NCBI GenBank assembly: GCA_013377095.1
Contig: JACAAY010000016.1
Span: forward strand, 1-62,696
Length of the DNA: 62,696 nucleotides
Source of the DNA: Desulfuromonadales bacterium
GTDB lineage: Bacteria > Desulfobacterota > Desulfuromonadia > Geobacterales > Pseudopelobacteraceae
Direction of reading: 5' to 3'
Shown: one piece after another, positions 45,701 to 51,756 of the stretch
How positions within the stretch are numbered: the first letter of the stretch is position 1
Layout of the letters: each line of letters begins with the position of its first letter
The notes under the pieces: generated by a model
Database searches by the model: none
The model's input: only the letters and a program-made list of their open reading frames with translations
Told to the model about the DNA's origin: nothing
Program-made: the position numbers and the translations under genes

Positions 45701-48063
45701 ACGTCCGGGTCGGGGGTTATGTCGGCGTTGCGGATCACGTGCTGGGTCGAACTGACATAACTGCCGGTGTCGGATACTTTCAGTTCACCGATGTACTTCA
45801 TGTAGCTGCTGGACTCGGTGAAGATGGTCTTGTTATTGAGCATTTCCGGCTGCCAGACGGTGTCCGCCCAGGTGTGCCAGTGGCCGCTGACCACGACCTC
45901 GGGGAGTTTTGCCGTACCATCGTCCTTCAGCAGCGGCGCGGCCGGATCCACCAGGGCGCTGTGGCCGATGTGGGCCGCCAGCACGACGATGTCGACACTG
46001 TTTGGAGGATTGCGCAGTTCGTTGACGTAATCGGCCAGATGGCAGGGTGCGGTCGTACCGGTCCAGTCGCAGTCCACGACTTCGAGCGTGCTGGCCAGTG
46101 AGGCGCCCACTTCGGCCGCCTGGGTGGTGTAGCCGAGGATGCCGATCTTGGCGCCGTTGACCGTCACGATGTTATAGGGGGCGAAATGCGGCAGATGGGT
46201 TGAGATATCCCGGACGTTGACCGACACCACCGGTACACCGGAATTCCTGAGCGCATCGAGGTTGCTGATGTAGTTGACATCGCGGACATCGTGGTTGCCG
46301 ACGACGACTGCGTCCATGCCGCGGCCGCGCTGGGTCAGCAGTTTGCCGGAGAGCAGGGTGTAGAACTGGGTCATGCTGCCGTTGCCGTTCATGTCGCCGA
46401 TGGGGTTGCCTTCGGAGATATCGCCAGCGTCGATGACAAGCGAGTTGGGGTTTGCCGCCGTGAGCTGCAGCATCTTGCCGGCCAAATGGGCCGCGCCTCC
46501 CACCTCCTCGAAAACTGGCGTACTTGCGCCGTGAGCAGGAATGACCCACTTATGCGGCGTCAGTCGGGCGTGGGTGTCGTTGACATGGAAGATGGAAATG
46601 TAGCCGCTGAAGTTGGCGGTGATGGTCTGGCTGGCAATGACGTTGCTGACCGTCAGGGGATTGTCCGTGGTTGTGGTGAATCCGTTGGTGCCGGTCCAGT
46701 TTTTAAAGGTCTGACCGTTGTTGGCGGTGGCGGTGACCGGAGTGGAAGACCCGCCGTAATCGACCGTCTGGGTGGTGGTTCCGGTCAGGGCGCCGTTGGC
46801 GCCGGTGACGAAGTTCAGGGTGTAGCTCGCAATGGTGGCCGAACAGCTGGCGGTCGTGCCGCCGTTGGCGCCGGCGCAGCTCCAGTTCCAGGGATGGCCG
46901 CTGCCGCTGATGTTTGATGAACTGCCGGCCGAGCAGAGGTTGGCCGGCGTCGTTGCCGCCAGGGTCAGGCCGTTGTCGGCCCCGCAGGCGCCGTTGACGG
47001 GCGCAGCGGTGAAATGAGCTGTGATTTGCTGGGCGGCGGTGACATTGCTGACGGTGAGCGGATTGGCCGTGGTTGTGACGAAACCATTGGTTCCGCTCCA
47101 GTTCAGGAAGGAGTAGCCGCTATTGTTATTCGCGGTAACAGTTGATGAAGATGCGCCGTAGTCAATGGTCTGTGCAGCCGCACCGCTGAGAGTGCCGTTG
47201 CCGTCAGTGGAGAAATTCAGGGCATAGCTCTGGATAGTGGCCGAACAGCTGGAGGTGGTCCCGCCATAGAGGCCGCTACAGCTCCATGACCACGGATGCC
47301 CGCTTCCCCCGACAGCCGAAACCGATCCGGATGTACAGAGATTGGCCGGAGCGGCCGCTGCAAGGGTCTGGCCGTTGTCGGCGCCGCAGGTTCCGTTAAC
47401 CGGGGCGGAGCAATAGGTATATGCTGAGGCCGTATTGCGCGGATTGGGCGCTCCGGCTGAGAAATCAGTAGAGTTGTTATCGGTATCGGTGCAGCCGTTG
47501 CTTGCGCGAAGGACTGCGGTGGTATTGCTCGGCGCTGGCGCGTAGCTGCTGCCCTCGAAATTGTTGGCTGTCGTGCCAAAGCCTACAAAGTCACGTACGA
47601 CAGCGTTGGTTGCGCAACTGCTGCCGCATGAAAGAGCGGTTGTGTTTGTCACCAGCGCTACCTTGCCCGCGGTTGCGCTCATGGCTATGGTGCCTGTTGC
47701 GTCCGGTGTCGGCAGGTTAGCCGTGCCATTTGCGCCTACGGCCTCCTGAACCAGGTAATGCTGACCCGGCTGCAGCGTGACATTGGAAAGATTTGTCACC
47801 TGCCAGGACGTTCCGGTTGCCGAGGCGTACTGCACCGACCAGCCGTTGAGACTGACCGGGCTCGTGCCCTGGTTGAACAGCTCGATAAAATCGTTTTTGT
47901 AGGTGGCGCCGTTGTTGCCGCCACCGCCGTACACCTGGCTGATGACGACGTCCGGCGAGGCGGCAAAGGCCGGACAGGCGAACGCCATGACCAGCATGAA
48001 TGCCGTCAGGCGCAGCAGGGAACGGGGACCGCACCCTGTCCTGTAGTCTTTAAATAATGTCAT
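42787..48063 (-). CDS. LTD/5'-nucleotidase fusion with IPTL-type sorting tail
   Basis: A 1758-residue exported protein. Order: signal peptide (~1-34), lamin-tail domain (VVISQVYGGGG, FIELFNQG), two bacterial repeats, a UshA-type metallophosphatase and its 5'-nucleotidase C-terminal domain, a DNRLRE jelly roll, three MBG-type Ig-like repeats, and the tail. The metallophosphatase ligands are visible (HVNDTHARL, DAGDISEGN, VGNHDVRD, VSGHWHT). The tail PAIGPWGMLVAVAGLSGVMV-RRR has the IPTLxxWG-CTERM form expected for the nearby XrtH-like exosortase. It should release phosphate or nucleosides from extracellular nucleotides at the cell surface. AAGGAG precedes the ATG; a repeated structured element lies just upstream. 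Confidence 0.88.
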   Translation of the reverse strand: MTLFKDYRTGCGPRSLLRLTAFMLVMAFACPAFAASPDVVISQVYGGGGNNGATYKNDFIELFNQGTSPVSLNGWSVQYASATGTSWQVTNLSNVTLQPGQHYLVQEAVGANGTANLPTPDATGTIAMSATAGKVALVTNTTALSCGSSCATNAVVRDFVGFGTTANNFEGSSYAPAPSNTTAVLRASNGCTDTDNNSTDFSAGAPNPRNTASAYTYCSAPVNGTCGADNGQTLAAAAPANLCTSGSVSAVGGSGHPWSWSCSGLYGGTTSSCSATIQSYALNFSTDGNGTLSGAAAQTIDYGASSSTVTANNNSGYSFLNWSGTNGFVTTTANPLTVSNVTAAQQITAHFTAAPVNGACGADNGLTLAATTPANLCSAGSSSNISGSGHPWNWSCAGANGGTTASCSATIASYTLNFVTGANGALTGTTTQTVDYGGSSTPVTATANNGQTFKNWTGTNGFTTTTDNPLTVSNVIASQTITANFSGYISIFHVNDTHARLTPHKWVIPAHGASTPVFEEVGGAAHLAGKMLQLTAANPNSLVIDAGDISEGNPIGDMNGNGSMTQFYTLLSGKLLTQRGRGMDAVVVGNHDVRDVNYISNLDALRNSGVPVVSVNVRDISTHLPHFAPYNIVTVNGAKIGILGYTTQAAEVGASLASTLEVVDCDWTGTTAPCHLADYVNELRNPPNSVDIVVLAAHIGHSALVDPAAPLLKDDGTAKLPEVVVSGHWHTWADTVWQPEMLNNKTIFTESSSYMKYIGELKVSDTGSYVSSTQHVIRNADITPDPDVQSLVNDLTAQYNAAHPGHPVDEVVGYTADNLLLDNAMKWWSAEEYPWSGNNTAGQWICDAMRWKSEQLFGQTDLAIEAGGGVRADIPAGPVTYLQVYETFPWNDDTFYRINMTGQEIVNFLKTTNMDAGFSSALKVTANDGVATSVMFFANGQWSPIDLSHSYTVAINNYMYAHPPAGWTWSDTAPLTSTYLCREGIVDFMRQQHPDQAHAYQVGGQRYILNTEFSGGYRAVVTMMNDNDTKPTFEDAFIRFLGATPETVARRGSAQVPADLVNADGTINAANRLSEAELYRSYLGFKTGALKPGDIIETWGKGSFYGGNPEFVDQEGVYSDEREFMIVGHDDSLAKPVFMSSIASFWNDNYKNHYVQFLAKKSATASSVSDQYGQTVKLWDATGYAAKTIPGATGDTLLVSGVLTMESYGFRFRCDSVTTTTTSFPATSVVSSRVIQTPAGATASPLILTASASSTSGTYTLTPLADAQVASGNPSTNYGTSNNLYIQSSASGYGNERAWLKFDLSPIPAGSTITGASLQLWNWKTTGAALPAEVRGGSDDSWTETGVNWSNQPGFGSPLATRTLVAGTPNVWYSWDVGSFVQGKWSGNKMVSLVVKPASEGSTDTTAPSYGFDAKEYGSNGPVLQVTTQASGATINQVQYYYRYSADNTTWGAWTASATSTTAPYAATFTFPQGQGYYEFYSRATDSNGNVQPAPAAAQTATHYTATPSYYPTVSIDSLYQKYDGSAKAVSVTTIPSGASYNVTYNGSSAPPVNPGTYAVVATATISYSTATTSATFTIGKGIATINLGNWSFTYDGASKTAPLSTNPTGLPVSTTYNGSSTPPVNAGTYSVVATVNDSNYQGSTTGTLIISPAAATITLGDLNFTADGSAKSVTATTNPAGLGVTVTYNGSATAPTAAGDYTVVATVSNPNYQGSATATMTIAEAGSGAAAVPAIGPWGMLVAVAGLSGVMVRRRTS

Positions 48064-48109
48064 GAATCGTTCTCCTTATGGTTCGTCGAATTGTATTCGA
48101 AAAAGTGCT

Positions 48110-48236
48110 TCTGACAAAAAACCCGGATCGGAGTCACAGCTCCGGTCCGGGCCGTTTTCAGCAGGAAGTCGTCGTCCCCGGTGGCAATATGGCCCTATTC
48201 ATTGTGTGGCGGGCATTGACTCGTCGCTGAAATCCT
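48110..48236 (-). promoter_or_regulatory. Structured leader element, copy A
   Basis: On the minus strand, TTTCAGC near 48233 pairs with GCTGAAA near 48165. The enclosed stretch GTCAATGCCCGCCAC...GGCCATATTGCCAC...GGGGACGACGACTTCC is shared with copy B at 48401-48508. A terminator-like stem (CCCGGAtCGGAG / CTCCGgTCCGGG) and a T6 tract follow, ending ~50 bp before the nucleotidase-fusion start. It looks like an RNA switch or attenuator. No known class recognised. Confidence 0.6.
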
Positions 48237-48396
48237 GATTGAGTATGGGTGTTCAGGGTGCGAAGAAACCGTTACCTCATGAATTGGGACAGACAGGACA
48301 TTAAGAGCACCGTCAATAGGTACGCTGTCGTTGTGTGACACATGTGAATCTTTCCTCCCAGAGTTTGTTGCTCCAACTGGAATGATGAACAGATTA

Positions 48397-48508
48397 CCCG
48401 GACCGGAGTCACAGCTCCGGCCCGGGCGTTTTCAGCTGGAAGTCGTCAGCCCCAATGGCAACATGGCCTTAATATAACGTGGCGGGCATTGACTCTGCGC
48501 TGAAAATC
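48397..48508 (-). promoter_or_regulatory. Structured leader element, copy B
   Basis: Same order and near-identical blocks as copy A: TTTTCAGC / GCTGAAAA closing pair, GTCAATGCCCGCCAC, GGCCATGTTGCCA, GACGACTTCC and the CCGGAG-CTGTGA-CTCCGG stem. Variable spacers differ. Unlike copy A the final stem lacks a T tract. It begins directly after the stop of the LTD/VPLPA gene, so it could be its 3' end or the first of two tandem leaders for the nucleotidase-fusion gene. The 160 bp between the copies show nothing else. Confidence 0.55.
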
Positions 48509-48510
48509 GC

Positions 48511-49197
48511 TTAAACCTTCCGTCTCCTGATCCCTACAAGACCCAGCAGGCCGGAGCCCAGTAGCCAAGCTGCGGCGGGGACGGGCGTGGGGGTGGAATT
48601 ATAATCGATTTGTTGATGGAGGCTTGTCGCTCCAGTGGTAAGCGTGCCGTTGTTACTCTGAAAAACTGCTGTCGTAAGTGACAGATTGGCGGTTGTTGGC
48701 TTATTGTTGTTAAAGTTTGCGGATGTACCGTATCCGATCAAATCGACATAGCCTCCGGTCGAACCCGTACCGGGAACTACAGTCGAGGAACTTACCAGAG
48801 CCACTTTTCCGGCGGTTCCGCTGAGATTCAACTTGCCCAGCAAATTAGCAGTAACAGGCAGTTCTGCACCGGCTGTCCCAGGAGAACCACCTAAAGCCGC
48901 AGTTGACTCTTGAATGAGATAATATTTATTTGCTCCGATAGTGCCGCTCAGCGAGTGCATTAAGTTTGAAGCAAAGTTCCCGGTAGCGCTGGCGTACTGA
49001 ATGGAGTAGCTTGATAGATCGATAGCTGTTGTCCCACTGTTGTACAGTTCAATGTAATCATACTTGTAGGTTACGGATGTTTGCCCCGACCCACCACCGC
49101 CGTAGATCTGGCTGATATAGAGAGCCGCGTTTGCCGAACCTGCACCTGCCAATGCTGCTACCATTACAAATGCCGCCAATACTTTTTTCATTTTCAT
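48511..49197 (-). CDS. LTD-domain protein with VPLPA-type sorting tail
   Basis: A 228-residue exported protein: signal peptide (AAFVMVAALAGAGSANA), one lamin-tail domain (LYISQIYGGGG, YIELYNSGTTAIDLSSYSIQY, YLIQEST, GKVALVSSS) and the tail TPVPAAAWLLGSGLLGLVGI-RRRK, matching the substrates of the XrtD-like exosortase. The LTD domain is strongly similar to the N-terminus of the nucleotidase fusion next door, which carries the other type of tail. GGGAG lies 8 bp before ATG 49197; ATG 49191 is also possible. Cotranscribed with the Cys-rich gene upstream. Probably a matrix or surface protein. Confidence 0.88.
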   Translation of the reverse strand: MKMKKVLAAFVMVAALAGAGSANAALYISQIYGGGGSGQTSVTYKYDYIELYNSGTTAIDLSSYSIQYASATGNFASNLMHSLSGTIGANKYYLIQESTAALGGSPGTAGAELPVTANLLGKLNLSGTAGKVALVSSSTVVPGTGSTGGYVDLIGYGTSANFNNNKPTTANLSLTTAVFQSNNGTLTTGATSLHQQIDYNSTPTPVPAAAWLLGSGLLGLVGIRRRKV

Positions 49198-49226
49198 CCC
49201 CTGTTCTCCCTTTTTTTAATGTTCAA

Positions 49227-49445
49227 CTACCTTGAATATTCATGACGTTCCAAAGATCTACATAAATAATTGATCCCAAATGGGAAAGCGTGTTCGCAAT
49301 TTGCGGGATTGGTCTGGCACAGATAGAAATCATCCACCAGGGTTCTGGTCCTGCAGGCATTCTTGCGGAATTGGCCGCAGCTTCTCACGTGGGACAAATC
49401 AGTCATCATAAAATGGTCGGTGTTTGTTTGCATGTTGGTCTGCAT
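49227..49445 (-). CDS. Small Cys-rich protein behind a leader switch
   Basis: A 72-residue protein (begins MQTNMQTNTDHFMMTDLS) with five cysteines (positions 23, 31, 43, 50, 62) and the stretch VDDFYLCQTNPANCEHAFPF. No signal peptide or membrane span, so it is probably a metal- or redox-sensitive cytoplasmic protein. GAGAGGAG precedes ATG 49445. It is the first gene after the copy 2 leader motif and lies 29 bp before the LTD/VPLPA gene, so both are likely controlled by that leader. No family recognised. Confidence 0.6.
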   Translation of the reverse strand: MQTNMQTNTDHFMMTDLSHVRSCGQFRKNACRTRTLVDDFYLCQTNPANCEHAFPFGINYLCRSLERHEYSR

Positions 49446-49492
49446 TCTAAGTCTCCTCTCTCCCTGTTGAAACAAGGTGGTTTGTAACCGAA

Positions 49493-49578
49493 ATAAAAAA
49501 AGCCCGGACCGAGCATAGGCGCTCAATGGTCCGGGCTTTCCGGGGCCTGATGGGTCAGGTCGGCAAAGTTCCCTCATT
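49493..49578 (-). promoter_or_regulatory. Conserved leader motif, copy 2, with terminator
   Basis: Minus strand: GGGAACTTTGCCGACCTGA, loop CCCA, TCAGGCCCCGGAAAGCCC, then a terminator with arms 49528-49537 and 49501-49510 and a U8 tract. The CCTGA/TCAGG hairpin is perfect here. No GEMM follows; the next element is the Cys-rich gene. The ~200 bp upstream to the radical SAM gene show no gene, and probably hold divergent promoters. Confidence 0.65.
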
Positions 49579-49782
49579 GTTTAAGAGTCATCGAAATCAA
49601 GATTATTTGAAAGCGTGAGAACACTATCATATGATTGTTGCATTCACATTGCGGAATTCCAACGATTTGGGAAATTATGAAGTTTGATTCTTACTGGATA
49701 GAGGGTCTCCCTCATATTTTCCGAACCGTCACATTACGGAAACAATGACATGTTACAGTGAAGAAAATATCAGGAGCTTGTC

Positions 49783-51048
49783 ATGACAATTATTGGGAAA
49801 AAGGTTTCCATGTTCCGTCAGCTGGGATCATTCATCCGCGGCAGGATACCGGGCCAGTTGATCATCCAGCTGACCGATCACTGCAACGCCTCCTGTCCCC
49901 AGTGCGGCATGAGGCGCAGCTCTTCTTTCCGCCGCTCAACGCTCTCCCTGGATGACGGCAGGAAGATCATTGACCATGCCGCCGCGTCCGGGGTCAGTGC
50001 CCTTTCCCTGACCGGCGGCGAACCTTTTCTCCTCCAGCGGGAACTGATCACCCTCATCAAGCATGCCGGCGCAGCGGGAATCCCCTACATCCGCACCGGC
50101 ACCAACGGCTTTATGTTCATGGACCACAACCGGCCCGGCTTCCTCGGGCGGGTCGCGGAGCTGGCCGACGCCCTGGCCGCCACCACTCTCCATAACTTCT
50201 GGATCAGCGTTGATTCATCCCTGGCAGAGGTTCACGAACGGATGCGCGGGCTGCCCGGCGTGATCAGGGGCATCGAGAAGGCGCTCCCCATCTTTCATGA
50301 ACGCGGAATCTATCCCTCCGCCAATCTGGGGATCACCAGGAACGTCTGCCCACCTCGACATGATTCAAACGGACTTTCCCGGCCCGTGGACGGAGACGAT
50401 TATCGCGCCGGATTCAGGAATTTCTTCGCCCGCCTGATCGATATGGGCTTCACCATTGCCAATGCCTGCTATCCCATGAGCATCGCTGAGGTCAGTGGCG
50501 AGTCTCTCGCAGCGGTGTATGAAGCCACCGCCGATGACGACTTGGTGAGGTTCACCGCCGAAGAGACCAGGGTCATCCTGAATGCGCTCCGCGAAACCAT
50601 CCCCGAATACAGGTCGCGGATCAGGATCTTCTCGCCCCTGAGTTCCCTCCGTGCGCTGGAGCGTCAGCACTCAGGTCAGGGCGACAACTGCCAGCCCTGC
50701 CGCGGTGGGAGCGATTTCTTCTTCATCGACGCGGCAAGCGGCGACACCTACCCCTGCGGCTACCGCGGAAATGACAATCTGGGTAAATTTTGGAATCTGG
50801 ACCTGAAAAAGTCTCCCCTGTCCCCTTCATGCAGACAGTGTGACTGGGAATGTTTCCGCGATCCGTCGGAGCTTCTCGGCCCTTTTGCCGATCTGTTCTC
50901 TCGACCCGTCACCGCCATATGTGACGTTCTCGCTGACCCCGCCGCAACTCTTCTCAAGCTCTCCGACCTGCGCTACTACCTTGCTTGCGACCTGTTCAAC
51001 GGTCGCCTGGCTCCCGATTTTCGCAAGCTGGCTTCTTCAGCCGGATAG
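49783..51048 (+). CDS. Radical SAM protein
   Basis: A 421-residue cytoplasmic enzyme. The radical SAM cluster motif CNASCPQC (CX3CX2C, residues ~33-40) is followed by LSLTGGEPFLL, the SAM-binding GGE region. The C-terminal part has additional Cys pairs (NCQPCRGGS, TYPCGY, CRQCDWECF), suggesting one or two auxiliary iron-sulfur clusters in a SPASM-like arrangement. Such proteins often modify peptides or build cofactors; the substrate is unknown. GGAG before ATG 49783 sets the start. It is the only plus-strand gene in the last 25 kb. Confidence 0.85.
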   Translation: MTIIGKKVSMFRQLGSFIRGRIPGQLIIQLTDHCNASCPQCGMRRSSSFRRSTLSLDDGRKIIDHAAASGVSALSLTGGEPFLLQRELITLIKHAGAAGIPYIRTGTNGFMFMDHNRPGFLGRVAELADALAATTLHNFWISVDSSLAEVHERMRGLPGVIRGIEKALPIFHERGIYPSANLGITRNVCPPRHDSNGLSRPVDGDDYRAGFRNFFARLIDMGFTIANACYPMSIAEVSGESLAAVYEATADDDLVRFTAEETRVILNALRETIPEYRSRIRIFSPLSSLRALERQHSGQGDNCQPCRGGSDFFFIDAASGDTYPCGYRGNDNLGKFWNLDLKKSPLSPSCRQCDWECFRDPSELLGPFADLFSRPVTAICDVLADPAATLLKLSDLRYYLACDLFNGRLAPDFRKLASSAG

Positions 51049-51533
51049 AGCGCAATCATTCCGTCGAGATCTGGTGCTGCCACGTTTTTCCTGTCTCAGC
51101 GATTGAAGCAGGGGACTACGGGTATTCTTGACGTACCAAGAGGGCGCACCGGTACCTATGGACTACACTTTTTAAACAGGCTGTTGTGCACATCTTCCAC
51201 AGTTGATGCAATCATCCGGTTTACCCGATGCCGACAAGCCGCGGCACCACTGATTGACAATTACGCAGAAATGAATGTTCTGGGTCATAAGCGTATTTTT
51301 ACGGGGCAGCAGGGATGGTTCATTGTGCTCCTGAACGTGAATACTCATGGATGCGCTCCTTGTACAGCTTGTGGAGGTGGATTCGATAAAATCCTGTATG
51401 TACTGTCAGTTCGTGGTGCCATGCATGTTTTCTATTGTCAGGATGCCAAAAACGATACCTGCTGTCACGTCACGGTTCGGTTACATGGTGATTGGTGGAA
51501 CAGGCTTCACTACTATTTGATAAGGTGAAAATG

Positions 51534-51556
51534 GCGGGACCGGCAACGGTCCCGCC
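51534..51556 (-). terminator. Intrinsic terminator
   Basis: GCGGGACCG / CGGTCCCGC forms a 9-bp stem with loop GCAA, followed on the minus strand by ATTTTC. It ends the minus-strand run at 51.6-59.5 kb. From 51049 to 51530 nothing convincing is seen on either strand. Confidence 0.65.
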
Positions 51557-51569
51557 AACGAAACAACCA

Positions 51570-51731
51570 TTATCCGTTTTTCCGTTTGAAGCCCAGCAGA
51601 CCAAGTAAACCCGAACCCAGCAGCCAGGCTGCGGCCGGGATGGGGGTGGGGGTGACGTCGATGTTGGCGCCGACGGTGTACTGCGCCGCTGAATAGCTTG
51701 TGCCGGGAAGCGTGAGTTGATTTCTTTTAAA
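51570..51731 (-). pseudogene. Orphan VPLPA sorting tail, remnant of a lost gene
   Basis: A stop-bounded frame of 53 codons on the minus strand with no start: it reads ...AAQYTVGANIDVTPTPIPAA, then AWLLGSGLLGLLGFKRKNG. This closely matches the last ~45 residues of the VPLPA-tailed protein at 56203-56988 (VVQYTVGANIDVTPTPIPAA...GIRRKNG). The signal peptide and body are gone. It lies just after the nucleotidase gene in a different frame, so it marks a deletion or a failed fusion. Confidence 0.75.
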
Positions 51732-51756
51732 TTACCCTTGTTTTCTGGTTTGAACG

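Noticed and set aside
48110-48236. Structured element as a cobalamin or TPP riboswitch
   Set aside because: A GCCAC string is present, but the remaining conserved boxes of those classes are absent and the downstream gene does not fit.
51103-51528. A 141-codon plus-strand frame after the radical SAM gene
   Set aside because: No ribosome site, no recognisable domain, odd composition, and it runs over a region with no conserved neighbour; treated as chance.
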